A DNA stretch of 64,000 nucleotides from Combretum micranthum (taxonomy: Eukaryota; Streptophyta; Magnoliopsida; Myrtales; Combretaceae): contig JAMXBD010004353.1 of NCBI GenBank assembly GCA_024138025.1, positions 1 through 64,000 on the forward strand, in the 5' to 3' direction. The translations under genes were made by a program, and so were the position numbers. Below the pieces are notes generated by a model. It searched no databases. It had not been told where the DNA came from and saw only the letters and a program-made list of their open reading frames with translations. Below are positions 36,069-48,295 of the stretch, piece by piece. The stretch's first letter is position 1, and each line of letters begins with the position of its first letter.

Positions 36069-36100
36069 TCTCTCTCTCTCTCTCTATATATATATATTCA
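36069..36100. repeat. (TC)n(TA)n microsatellite
   Basis: CTCTCTCTCTC followed by TATATATATA within the probable intron of Z. A (TA)n tract also lies at 30806-30824 in the equivalent part of W. Confidence 0.85.
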
Positions 36101-36454
36101 AAAGGTTTTTCAACCATACAAAATATCTATATTTTTGTACAAGAGTTCTTAAATGAAGAAAAGTTTGAAAACTTGAGATTGAAATTTGGAATTTTAGCAC
36201 CAAATCTGTAAGTTACTATTCCGAGACCCAAATAACTTTTTTTGATAAAAATAACCTTAGAAATGGTTAGATATTTTTGAATAGGTAGAAATCGGTATAT
36301 AATATGTGAAATTCCGAGTTAAAATAAGCAAGTTATGGCCATTTTAAATTAGAAATTCCATTCATACAAATTTTGACGAATTCATTAAGATAGAATTATA
36401 GAGTTTGAATAGATCGTGGATAAAATACTCATGTTGGGTATTTCTTTTGTTTAG

Positions 36455-36521
36455 GTGTCGAGGACCAAGATCTTCTCTTCCCCGAGGATTACTTCGACTC
36501 CTAGAAGAACGCTATGGACGA
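36455..36521 (+). other. LTR mini-exon in Z encoding acidic peptide end
   Basis: Acceptor AG at 36453-36454, then in phase 2 VEDQDLLFPEDYFDS and TAG (36502-36504), ATG GAC (36514-36519) and GTGAGT (36522-36527). The sequence differs strongly from X/W, but acid residues, the PEDYF core, stop, ATG and donor are all kept. Confidence 0.6.
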
Positions 36522-37630
36522 GTGAGTTTCCTTTACGTTTACGTATTCACACATGTGCTTGTAGGATAAAGCACTAGTTGTTAGGAAAAGATAAAATTGA
36601 CATGCATGCGGGTTATCATGGGTATTATGTATGTGAATCATTATGTACGATCAATGAACAATAAGTATATCGGAACCCGATTTGTGATTGATATAAATGC
36701 TTCTATGTATGTATTGTTATGTGTGCAAATATTGCTTGATTGCTTTAAATGATTTAATGTCATATTGGAATCCCCATATAATAAATTGCTCATGCATATC
36801 ACTTAGAATATTATTTCGAAATTTTTCTACTACTCCTCAGCATGGGACCGGAAAGGTAAGCTGCCTTGCTACAACCTTGAAAGTTTAGGATGTTTGGGGA
36901 ATACGGTCTCAAGTTGTAGCCGAGCCGGATCGATCGCTTTGGATAAAGAAAGCTCGAGGACTAGTAGTACGGTTTGTCGCAACCCTAAGACGCGCGCAAC
37001 TTTAAGGAGGTCATTTGGGACCCAGTTCAAAGCATTCCCTAACTACCGATGGAAGGGTAAATCCATCACACATACGAAACTGGATAGTCGTATGTACTAT
37101 TGATCATATGGTTGTTGCATTTCATATGCTTGTTTAATAAACTTGGGTGATTGTCTGTTATGAATACTTTTGCGTAAGGAATATCTCACTAAGCTAGTCA
37201 TGCTTATACTCCCATAGACTTTTGACATTGTAGGATTATCTTTTTACACCCGAGACCATCTTGACCACCCGGGTAGAATCCTTATTTTTGAGAAGCTTTT
37301 GGAGGAATTCTATTTTGAAGAGAGTAGGTTTCTTCTAAAATCTTCTAGCTTTTGTTATTTATCTTAGTAAGACTATGTTATTATGAGAATTATCGGGGGA
37401 ATGCCCCTTAGAAGTTGTAAGAATTTTTATTTCAATGAAATATATTAAGTGTTATTTTGTATGTTCCGCTACCAATATCTTAAAATGCATTACTCCACCA
37501 ATCTTCCTTTGATGTGAATGTACGCCTTGTACTGATATGGAAGCTTCCGAGTGACTAAGGTAGTCATTCTTAAGTTTTAATATCGTGTACAGCAGGCTGT
37601 CACGTTTAGGGTGCCCGTTGGGGCATGACA

Positions 37631-40502
37631 TACTATACTCACAAGCCACACCCTACTCTTACATCCTTACAAAGCACTCAATTATATTTTCTTTTCTAAG
37701 ATAATTTGTCTCTTAAGAAATTATTACATTTTAAGACTTATTATTACACAAATTAAATAAAACAAAACAAATTAACTCTCTCACTCTCTTCCCTTGCAAA
37801 ACCAACACCGCCCCCCTCCTTCACCCTCATTTGTGTAATTTTTATTTAATTTATTTAAACTATTAACCCTAATTTACTCCTCTATATATACCTCTTTATA
37901 CTCTCTCCCCTCATTTTTACTCTTCCACTCTTTTCACTCAAGTAAAACTCTCTCAAGAACTCCCTCTCTTCCTTGTGTGTGCCGTGACTACCCACCACCT
38001 CTTCTCCCCCACCCCCCCCAATAAATACATACTCACACTCACACTCACACAAATTTATTTTTTCTTCTTCATTCTCCTCTTGTTCTAAGCTTTAGGTGAT
38101 AGATCTTTACCTTTCTACCATTAAATCTTGTAATGGCAAGACCATTCATGAGTATTTTCATCTTTAAGTCCCCATGAGCTCTTGCTAGGGACAAGAAAAA
38201 ACTACTACGTGAATATCAAGCCATTACAAGAGTAGATCTTGTATTTGAATGTGTTTTTATATGATGATCTTCATGTTTGTGCATTTAGTTGTAGGGTAAA
38301 GTAAAGATCTTGCACAAAAATCTATTTTCATAATTTCAAACTCCATTTCATGCATCCTAAGTGGTAGATCTAACATTTAAATGCTCATATTATACTTAAC
38401 ATTCATGTTCTCATGGATATTTTGTGTTTTTGTGCATTAATGATCATAAAGACCTTTGTCTTCTGTATATAAATATTGTAGCTTGTAGATCTTTAAGTAG
38501 ATGAGACAAGAAACTCAAAAAGGAAAATTATTTATTTGAAATAATCAAATGTAAATTCGGATGGTTTTAAGACAATGCTTTAAAAATCATTTTATCAACT
38601 CTAAAACTTGTGTTTTACATAAAAAATGAGGAGTATAGCTAATAGATATCATTAAGTGATGCTTTTTATAAGTTGAGATGAGATTTGCTAAGAAAAATAT
38701 GTAAAACAAGGAGTAGAAATAAAGTAGGAAATTTTGAGTTGCTTATCATTTAAAGAAATTCGTAATTAAGGAGTAATGGCATGAAAACACTTATTTTCCA
38801 AACTCAAAGTAGAAATTTTATTTAATAAATGAAGCCTTAGGGTAAAGGAATAGTTGAGCCCTAAATTTCTATATGAAAACTTAGATTTTCTTGAAGAAAA
38901 TCAATCTTAGAATGAACTCTTACCAAATTCGGATTTTGGGGTAGTCCCTACTATAAGGCATGTTTATAAAATGAAAAACAGAATTTTGCATAAGAAAATA
39001 AAGCTCTTAGGATATAGACATTATAAAGATTAAATTTCATAAGAACAAATGGATTTTTCTTAAGGAAAATCCCAAAACAAAATAAGGATAAACAAAGTTC
39101 AATAATTCAACTAACTAAGTAAAGTAACATGAGATGTTTCCCTAGAGTAAAATTTATATAACTTCCTCCTAACAAAAATCATCAAGAATATATGTGTGTG
39201 AATTTCATAACATGACATTCATGATAGGGAATCATCAACATAGCATGTAAATTTGATCTACACATTAGAAACACCATAAACATTCATGAAATCGGTTTTT
39301 AGAATGGAAGTTCCCTATTAATCAGAACTGATTACCTCTTTCGAAAGGTAAATGTTTTCAAAACTTGGTTAGGATATCAAATTTAGAAAGATCTTTCGAA
39401 TTAGATAGAAATCGATATATAATTTATGAAATTCCGAGTTAAAATGACTATGTTACGACTGTTTTAAGTCGGGACTTCCGCAAATGACGAGAATTACGAA
39501 AATTCTAGTTTTGTTTAATGGTTTGGTTTAATTAAATGATGAAATACTCATTAGGGTATTTCTTCCTTTTTAGGTGACCCTGAGATTGATGATTCCCTTC
39601 CACCGGACTATTACTACTAAAGGACCAGTGTTCCAATGGCTGAGTGAGTATTTCTTCCCAATTCCATTTATTGTATGTGATTGTAATGATAGTTGCATTA
39701 GATTTTAGGCAAAGATAAATGGATATGTATGGTGGGGATAAATGGGAATTATGTATGTTTGCTGATGATATGAGAAATTGAAAATAAGAATATTGAGGCC
39801 AGGTAATTACCTAATGGTTGTATAGATGAATTAAGATTGATTGTCTGCAATTATTGATTGATCACTTAAGGAATTGGCATAATTGACTATTCGAAATCGA
39901 TAAGTAATATGGACTCATTCATATCACAAATGAGGGTGGAGCATTAGCATTAGTTGGTTGCGTGTGATCCAAAAACGGAGTACAAGTTGGTTAATCGTGA
40001 TCTATAAACGAAATAATGAGTTAGTTAATCATGATCCACAAACGAAATTATAAGTTAGTTGACCATGATCCAAAACGGCATACTTTAGTAGTATCTTAGT
40101 ATTCGTTAATCTGCTAACCTGGGATGAAGGGCGAAATTCCATTTACATATGATTTCCAGCTAGTCATATGCTTATTGATTTCCATATGTTTGATGCATAT
40201 CACTTGCCTGATTAATCACTCGCTTGTATGATGTGTTATGAATGTAATCTCGGAAGTTCTCACTCACTAAGCTAGTGTAGCTTACGTCCCTACAAGTTCT
40301 ATTTGTTGCAACATTCGTTTATCTAGCTTAGAAAGAGGCAACCTATGGCTCAGATAGAGGCAACCTATGGCTCAGGTACAGGAGCTAGGGGTTTCCTTTA
40401 GAAGTTATATTATTTATGTTTAGACTTCCATAGGAAACCAAAAGACTCTGGATGACTGTAATAGACCTCTTAATAATTTTCTTTTGCGAGCGAATGCCCT
40501 TT
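37631..40502 (+). mobile_element. X2 middle segment
   Basis: Continuation of X2 after Z. It aligns with the reverse complement of 17950-16400 and 4395-3200 (X1), and of X3. It holds the TATA-like box and ATG-free leader (about 37885-38095), intron-like sequence, a mini-exon (39574-39643), repeats (39965-40075) and CATATG palindromes. It ends at the CCTTT duplication of Y2. Confidence 0.88.
39574..39643 (+). other. LTR mini-exon in X2 encoding acidic Tyr-rich peptide end
   Basis: Acceptor TTTTTAG (ends 39573), DPEIDDSLPPDYYY in phase 2, TAA (39618-39620), ATG GCT (39636-39641), donor GTGAGT (39644-39649). This is the reference copy: the peptide is intact and matches W at 13 of 14 residues despite eight codon differences. 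Confidence 0.65.
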
Positions 40503-43500
40503 TGTAATCCCCCAAATTTTACGTAACCTGATTATAACAAATACTAAAAATGTAACGTTTTATTATTTAGAATATTTGGAACAAGTAGTAAAAATCACTC
40601 CAAATTTTTCTCGATTTACAAATGTCAAAGAACGAATCTGATTATAGTTATAAGATTAAAATCTCTACAAATAAAATTTTTCGAAATACAAACTGTAACA
40701 AATGTGATCTCAAATAATTTATAAAACGATGATAAACCAGTCGTTAATATAAAGTTACTGAATTCTTCTTCCTTAAGTTCAATACTTAGAAAATAAATCC
40801 TACGTTTGTTAAATAATGAAATAATAGCGTTCAAGCTATCTATTAACAATATTGAGTAACCCTACATGAAAATACGTTGCTAATAACAAATTAGTATAAA
40901 TAGATTCTATACGGTAAGATAAAATATTTGGTAACATAGATCAAATCTAAGAATTTAGATCTTAATAAATATTTAAATTACATTAATATTCTAATTAAAA
41001 GATTGAGAGATTTTAGAAATTAAAATCCTGAGTTGCCAATGTAATTTTCACAACTAGCAAATGAACAAATTAGCAAATGTGAAACTAATATAAAATATAT
41101 GATCCAACAAAAATCTTAGAATTGATCTATGAGTTGTAATAAACTCATTCGTAGCTTGAAAAACCCGAATAAAAATTTTCTTGACCTTAATTGATACCAA
41201 AAACGAGATTTCGTATCTTGAACTAACAATTCGAGATATAATCGGAAGCAACCCTAAATTTTAAAACCGTTGTTATACTTGTAAAGGAATTCCGAATTCA
41301 TTAAAACTTAGTTCCTAATTCGATTTATTGAACTTGAAAGATTTAACCACGTAAATTAGAATACTAAAAATGATTAATCGTGAAAACTTTAAACTTAAAA
41401 ATTTGAATATATAAATACTCTAGAGAAATGATAGAAACATAGATAAACTTTTAAAAATGAAACACTTACGTAATTATTAAATACATATACATATGAATTA
41501 ATATTAGTTAAAATATTTTAATTAACTAAAAAAAAAAAACACAAATCCGATGCAATATCAGAATTATGGTGCATGAATGGGAGGATCTCGGCTGTAGGAT
41601 GAAGAGCCAAATCCCATACTTCAATAACAATGTAAAAGGAGGAGAAATCAATTGAATTCTCCACGCACGTAAGAGATTCTCACGAAATAATAATAATAAT
41701 AATAATAATAATAAAGAAGACGGAAGAAAATACTGGAACTACAATTGAAATTGGATCATGTGGAAACAGAAGAAATGAGCAGCAGAATTTTCTCGGCTGC
41801 AATCCGCTCCTTCACGCGCGAACAAGATTTCTCCACGAGCAGCGCTGCAGTCTATTCCACGAACAGCATATGGATACCATAGATGCTGCAGCTGCTTCAC
41901 TTCCACGCATCAATTCAATTCAACGTTGAAGCAGGGGACAAACCCTTCACGCAAACAGCAACACGTTCCCACGCTGAAACAGAGGAATCGACTGAACATT
42001 TCCACACGCTACGGTTGATACCACGAACAGAGCAGGTCAATCACGGATGCTGAAGCTACCTCCACGCGCAAGTCTTCTTCTCCAACGCATGGATAGCTGG
42101 GCTTCACCCTGGACAACACGCACCGCATCTCCACGTTGCAGCACTTGAAGCTTCATCACGCCAGCAACAATTTGGAAATTTCGGCTGCATTCCACATCCA
42201 GCTCTTGCTCCGATTTTAGCATTAATATTCAACTCGAAAATGACATACAAACTAAACACAATACTCCACATAGGATTAGCCTTAAAGGAAATACAATATC
42301 AGTTCAAAACAAGTCATAAAACAGTTGCAAATGAAGCTTCAATTACCGTGAAAACAGAGTTGGAACTGTAGTGAACTTCAATTTTTCATCCAACTTTGAT
42401 CCGAATTTGAGCCCCAAAATTCAAACAAAATTGACCCACAATCCAATTAAAACAATCCACATGTAATCGAAATTTAATGCCTAGAATTTTAGCTTAAAAA
42501 GCAACAAAAAACAACTCACAAATGGTCTTGCAATCACCAAACCAGCAGCTGCAGTGGAGGAAATTCAAACAAAAATATTGCAGCATTCACATCTAAGTTG
42601 CCTAATTTAAACACAAAATTTCAACAAGAAAATAACATCCAAACCAACCAGAAAATAACAGCTAAGATCTTCATTAATTATAGACGAAATCCAACTCAAA
42701 TCATAGTCAAACTTAGCTCTAAGATATTGTCCAAATCCTTGTTGAAAAAGCTGCAGCAGGGGTGGAAAAACAACAACAACAACTGCAGCAGAAATTACAA
42801 ATTCAACCTCTGTTCTAGCTCAAATTTTGATCCGATTTTTACACAAGTTGAGCCCCAAAATTTACACACATAAATGGTATTAATTAGCTACCAAACAAAT
42901 ATAACTAATGCCCTCAAAGTTAGCCATAAATCTATCAAAACAAAGTCCAAATTTGCATCTCTAAATTGCCAAATTCGTATGAGAAATTCCAGCTGCTATT
43001 TTGCATCTTTTTCAAGCCCAAAACCTTTTCCTTAGCTTCTAAAACTTAGCCTAGTCTTAGTATATGTATATAAGCTTAAGTTAGACACAATTTGAGCTCA
43101 TAACTCTCACAAAATCCTCCCAAAAACATAGCCACCAAGAGAAGTGCGTCCAGCTCTTTTTCTTTTCTTTTTCCATTGCAACCTTCAACTTAGAAGCTTA
43201 GAAAACCTTGTGTGATCAACCATAAACCCCTAGCTTACTTCCATATCCTATCTACACACTAAGTACATCCAAAAACATCAATTCATCACTCTAACAGCAT
43301 CCAAAACCAAATAAAAAAGTTTTAGCTATCATAAAATCCAAGATGGAAAAGTTAGCTTAATAAGGTAAGGATATTGGTTAGAATTTGTAAACTTCCATTA
43401 TAGTTAATGATGCTAACTTATAATTTAATTAAGAACTCATCAACTAACCTTGATATAGGTTCGATTCTTGCTTAAAAAGGAAGTTGAAAACCCTTTTTCC

Positions 43501-46163
43501 ATTCCAAGCCAAGGTAAGTCCTAAACTATCAACCTATCTTTGTTATAGTTATGTATAGACTCTAGGATGAATTATTTAATATTGAAGAAAGTTTTGTGGT
43601 TGAAATAAGTTTCTAATGCATTGATGAATTCAAATGGATAGATGGTTGATGTGTTAGAAATGTTTAGATATTATTGGAAAAGAAAAACAACAACTTAGAA
43701 GTATTATAATTATGGTAATAGTAAATTCGGATCTAGGAATAAAGTGTATAAAACAAGACTCAAATTTTATCTAAACTAGTTTAAATTCATGTCTATTACT
43801 CCTAGAAACCTTATATGAACATAAAACTTGATAAAACAAGCTTTAAAAACATGATTAGGAGTTCTACGTTACAATAAAATGTATTATGAATAAATTCATA
43901 GAAATTGCACATATTAATACCTCTATAAATTATGAATGAACTTAGAATATGAATGTAGGCTTAAATGAGATCCTCTAAAATAATATACAATCAAAAGAAA
44001 ACTAAAAGAATTAAACAATAAAAATTCCTTTACTGTAAGAATCAATACTTAAGAAATCACAAACTAGAAAATTATTCAGTTTACAGTCTTAATAAACCAA
44101 CATCAACTTTACTGTTATTCCTATAAGTATGATTATAAGTATTGCTATTAATATTACTATTGAGTATAGTATTCAGTATTGATGATGTTTTCATCACGAC
44201 TCATGAACGATTATTAAAACTGTTATCTTCACGTAAACGCTACTATATTTATATATCTATACTATTATTTTGTCACTAATAGTATGAAGAATGATTATTA
44301 TTATACCTATAGTTATTACTAATATTTATATTAATGTTTCAAAACTAAAAGTACTAATAATATTGTAGTATTAAACTTAGTTGTTTTGCAATAAGAATGA
44401 AACTGAAGTATAATAAAAAATTTGATATATCTAAATACGGTTTTATAATTTTTGAAAGGTATAGATACTATAACATATTCTTAAATAAATAAAAATACCA
44501 ATTTGAGAGACAGATAAAGTAGACGGGCAAAGATTTAATAAATAAAAACCTTCTATCAAAAGCAGTAGAACTTAAGAAAAGACAAACTCCTTGAATAAAA
44601 ATATCGTTAGCAATTAATAAAAACTGTATCAAATACCGATACAAAATAATTAGGCACCTATAAAGATTCAATTAAATTATTAAACAACACAGTAATTTAT
44701 ATGACAGGCTTAGTTTAATATCCGACGATAAAGATCAACACCTTTAATTATAGGAAGACTTCTCTTACAGAAATAATCCAATAATAAATCTCTGTTATTT
44801 CCTTTCATAGGAAAATAGATTCATTCTCGGACTTCTAGTAGTTTATACAACAAGTTAGCGAGGACCACAAGTGAGGGAATTCTGATGATTACTATTTGCT
44901 TGTGATTGCTACTGTTTGCTGTTATGTTGATTGTATTGCTTGTATGGAATGACTGATTGATGTGAGTGTTATCATCCGCATGATCACCTGCATAAATGGA
45001 TAAAGATAATTATTCGACTAAACTAATTGGATATACTCGTCGCATGTGCTTGATCCCCTTGTAGGAAATGTCCCAATTTTGAAATCAAAAGTATTTCGAA
45101 ATGTATTTTAAAGAAATCCGACTTGGAATATTCCAGGTTGTTTTTATATCCTTTAAAAAGGAAGAATTTGTGCTAAAAGAGTTTATGAGATAAACATGGG
45201 ACATTTTTGAGTATTGTTGTGACAGTGGATGTTGCCTGAATTTGGGTCCACTGGTCACTTAGCAATAGATGTTACCTGAATTTGGGTCTATCCGCCGGAT
45301 TCACCTTTATAGGTGATGGTTTGTATTGCCAGTAGATGTTACCCGAGTCGGGGTCTACTTGTGCGATTCACCATAGATTGGTGATGGATTGTAAGAATGG
45401 CCATTAAATTGGCATTATATATATTTAAATATTAACCAGCGTAAATCATGAACACGTTGGGGAATATTTGTTGTTACCAATGGCGGTTAAGCATTGGGTG
45501 AGTCTGGATGGACGAAACCACCAGGCAGCTTCGTACGGTTAAGGCGAGGTGTCCCATGCGGGTAAGTATGGGAGACAACTGAAGTGTAGACAGGTAAATC
45601 TATATCGTCTATGGTTCTGGACCCCCATAGATGTGTTGCTTGCATTCATCACGTATGCATTCATATTGCGTATAGATAGATTTTCATGAGTGTATAATTA
45701 ATGTTTGACAACTTGCATGACCGGTAGTAGTGAGGAATGAACTCACTGAGCTCGTGGTTCGCTCACCCCCCTACAGTTTTTGTGCAGGAATATTACTAGC
45801 TGGGATTGGGCTAGGAATGTGTGAAGAGAGCTTCTCCAACAAACTTTATTGAAGATAGAGATATAGGATATGGAAACTTAGAATGTAAATAGATGAATTT
45901 TGAATTTTGTATGTTGTAGTTTAAAAACCCAATTTCACTATTTGGTAGGGGATACCGATTCTCTGCGATCTTGGTGGAAATTGGAAAATCAAATTCCATA
46001 GTTGAAATACTGTAATATATTATATCATTTGTAGAATAAATTTTTATAAATAAATAGAGTCTTGTACATTCTGACATACAAGACGGCTCTCATGTTACGG
46101 GTGCACACGTGATATGATGACTTTAGATAAATCCTGTTAGGCCCCCATATTAGAGTCGTGACA
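40503..46163 (+). mobile_element. Y2: long solo LTR of family Y, nested in X2
   Basis: 5661 bp from TGTAATCCCCC to GTCGTGACA, flanked by perfect CCTTT duplications (40498-40502 and 46164-46168). The right 3.1 kb matches Y1. Contents: an (AAT)n tract at 41686-41713, TATATAA at 43067-43073, an AG|GTAAGG donor-like site at 43365, the three-unit repeat (45226-45362), an acceptor-like GTGCAG near 45788. No retroviral domain and no second LTR copy, so most likely a solo LTR. The left 2.5 kb has no other copy in the window. Confidence 0.85.
41686..41713. repeat. (AAT)n microsatellite
   Basis: AATAATAATAATAATAATAA run inside Y2. Confidence 0.9.
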
Positions 46164-46385
46164 CCTTTAGTCCTTGTAACTATTTATATGTGTTTTGATT
46201 TATATTCTAATGCTATTGAATGTCGATAAACTTTTTATCTCCATCGGCTCAAGTATTCTATTATCGTAAAGGGACGCCTTACATCTATACAAGACTCCCA
46301 AAGGACTAAGGTAGTATTTCATGGGTCTTATATGGTATGTGGCGGATTGTTATGTTTAGGGTACACTATGGGGCATGACAACATT

Positions 46386-47512
46386 GGCCTTTTCGGGGTG
46401 GTATTGAATGCCTATATCATAGTCCTTTATTAATTCTGACCTCCTTTTTTGTCTCATGTTCAAGTCTCTCTGGGTGAATATGTACTTCAAACTCTTGTGA
46501 TCCGTGAATATCTTGGATTTCTCCCCGTACAAGTAGTGTCTCCACAGCTTTAAAGCATGAACCACAGCTGTCAGTTCCAAATCATAAGTGGGATAATTCC
46601 TTTCTTATGGCTTTAACTGTCTAGATGCATAGGCTATCACTCTACCATCTTGCATCAAGACATAACCTAGACCTTGTATAGAAGCATCACTATAAATAGT
46701 ATACTCCTCTCTACTCACTAGTAATGCTAATACCGGTACCGACGCTAATTTTTCTTTCAATAGTTGGAATCTGTCGTCATACTTCTCATCCCAAACAAAC
46801 TTTACTCCCTTCTGAGTTAATTTAGTCAAAGGATGGGCAATCTTGGAGAAGTCCTCTACAAAGCTCTGATAATACCCTGCCATCCCTAGGAAACTTCTTC
46901 TTTCAGTGTCTTAGGAGTTGGCCATTCCACTATGGCTTTCACTTTCTTGGGATCTATTGAAATTCCATTCCTGTCCATAATATGTCCTAGAAAAGCCACT
47001 TAGTCCAACCAATACTCACACTTAGTGAACTTAGCGTACATTTTCTCTTCTTGTAATCTGCTGAAGACTAATCTAAGATGTAACTCATGTTCTTCCCTAG
47101 TCTTAGAATACACTAGAACATCATTGATGAACACCACTAAAAACAAGTCTATGTAATCCTTGAAGACTCTGTTCATTAAATCCATAAACAGAACGGGTGC
47201 ATTTGTAAGACCAAAAGGCATAACCACAAACCCATAATGCCTGTATCTGGTTCTGAAAGCTATCTTTGGAACATTTTCTGCCTTAATTCGCAATTGATGA
47301 TACCCCCATCTTAAATCAATCTTGGAGAATACTCATGCTCCTGCCAATTGATCAAACAAGTTGTCTATTCGAAGCAGCGAATACTTATTCTTAATCATCA
47401 CCTAATTCAATTCTCGGTAGTCAATGCACAATCTCATGCTCCCGTCTTTTTTTTTTCACAAATAATGCTGGAGCTCCCCAAGGTGACACACTCGATCTTA
47501 TGAATTTCTTCT
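46386..47512 (-). pseudogene. G pol: partial reverse transcriptase and RNase H
   Basis: From 47512 leftwards: LKKKFIRSSVSPWGAPALF, DGSMRLCIDYREL, then [29 protein letters not shown], and the catalytic loop region, which reads [11 protein letters not shown] where the family has FIDD. RNase H follows (YTIYSDASIQGLGYVLMQ, then [11 protein letters not shown]) and breaks at KANV where X2 was inserted. The N-terminal end of RT is missing and joined to gag. Stops and frameshifts occur near 47330, 47400 and 46600. The D to N change in the catalytic pair would inactivate RT. Confidence 0.9.
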
Positions 47513-48084
47513 TAAGTAGCTCCTGCCATGTGTCTTTTGGTGCTTAACCATTAGTTGTTTGCTTTCCTAATAAGCAAGTAGGGGGCATATTCCACCTTTT
47601 TGTTCTCTGGTATGTCTAAAGCAGCAAACGTCTTCTCCACCTCGTCTTCAATCCATAACTGAGCCTCTAATGGTTTCCCAGGCTAGGGCTCAATTTTGTA
47701 TACTAGGTCTACAAACTTGTTTAGGCTGAGCACATCAGCATGTCTTGTTCGATAGCCTCTATTTCCATAATTTCCATTGTTCCTCTATGCCTCTTGTCTC
47801 CAAGCCTTAGCATTGGCCTGCATCACTTGCATATCCTGCCTCATAGTTTGTTGTTGCTGGGTAACTACTCCTAACAGAGCATTCATTGCTTGCATCAACT
47901 GTGCAGCATCAATAGGTACTTGTCCTCCTGCAGTAGCATTAGGTACTTACTGTCCTACAGGTGGAGGCGGTGGTGGGGGCATATCTCTGGGTACTTGGTT
48001 TAAGGGTGGTTGGTTCACAGGTGCTTGTTCCTCATCAACATCCCTAGAGGAACAAGTATCAGGGGCTCTCCTTCTTGGCAGCAT
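47513..48084 (-). pseudogene. G gag, N-terminal fragment
   Basis: Begins ATG at 48084 (MLPRRRAPDTCSSRDVDEEQ), then a proline-rich stretch with six consecutive prolines, a Gln/Met-rich segment (QQQQTMRQDMQVMQANAKAW), and the start of the retrotransposon gag domain (WIEDEVEKTFAAL, ANN-stop-W in place of the usual WW). Internal stops appear near 47951, 47782 and 47549. The rest of gag, the zinc knuckle, protease and RT start are deleted. Plus-strand frame 47777-48115 is its antisense shadow. Confidence 0.8.
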
Positions 48085-48276
48085 TCTATCACAAGCAACA
48101 TACACCAAAACATAAGATAAAAGGGAAAAACAAACTTCAGAGATTAAAAGCTATATAAACTACAAGATACCATAAAACTATATATATAAACAACTCGTAT
48201 TATTTCTACCCCACTCATCAATGTTCATCGCCCTAAGGAGTTCATAACTTAATTCTAAAGAGATCATCAACTTAAA

Positions 48277-48288
48277 GCTCTGATACTA
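48277..48288 (-). promoter_or_regulatory. Primer-binding site of G (initiator tRNA-Met type)
   Basis: TAGTATCAGAGC on the minus strand, seven bases after the LTR end at 48296. It differs by one base from the canonical TGGTATCAGAGC used by many plant LTR elements. Confidence 0.85.
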
Positions 48289-48295
48289 CTTAAGC

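Larger units (their letters stand above)
34047..37630 (+). mobile_element. Z: solo LTR nested in X2
   Basis: X-family sequence stops at about 34047 and resumes at 37631. The inserted piece ends GGGGCATGACA, like W and X. Its left terminus is degraded (no clear TG), and only a poor duplication (ACCTA against TACTA) is seen, so the left border is approximate. It has TATAAATA (34709-34716), an AG|GTAAAA donor (34894), an acceptor (36453-36454), a mini-exon, and a (TC)n(TA)n microsatellite at about 36069-36100. It is a distant relative of W. Confidence 0.75.
33598..46380 (+). mobile_element. X2: solo LTR of family X with nested Z and Y2
   Basis: From TGTAAACCCCG to GGGGCATGACA with perfect ACATT duplications. 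Own segments are 33598-34046, 37631-40502 and 46164-46380, about 3.5 kb, in agreement with X3. Z (34047-37630) and Y2 (40503-46163) are later insertions. It contains a TATA-like TATATATA at 37883-37890, a leader without ATG, a donor-like AG|GTGATA at 38096, an acceptor at 39572-39573, a mini-exon, repeats and the CATATG pair (40146, 40165). No gene. Confidence 0.87.

Noticed and set aside
27218..46380. Interpretation of X, W, Y and Z as DNA transposons because the ends TGTAA-CCC and GGG-TGACA look inverted
   Set aside because: 5-bp duplications with TG...CA ends, TATA boxes within, and 3.4-5.7 kb length fit LTRs better. The inverted similarity covers only about ten bases.
47777..48115. 112-codon plus-strand frame with Gly/Cys-rich sequence
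   Set aside because: It is the antisense of the proline- and glutamine-rich gag N-terminus of G on the minus strand.
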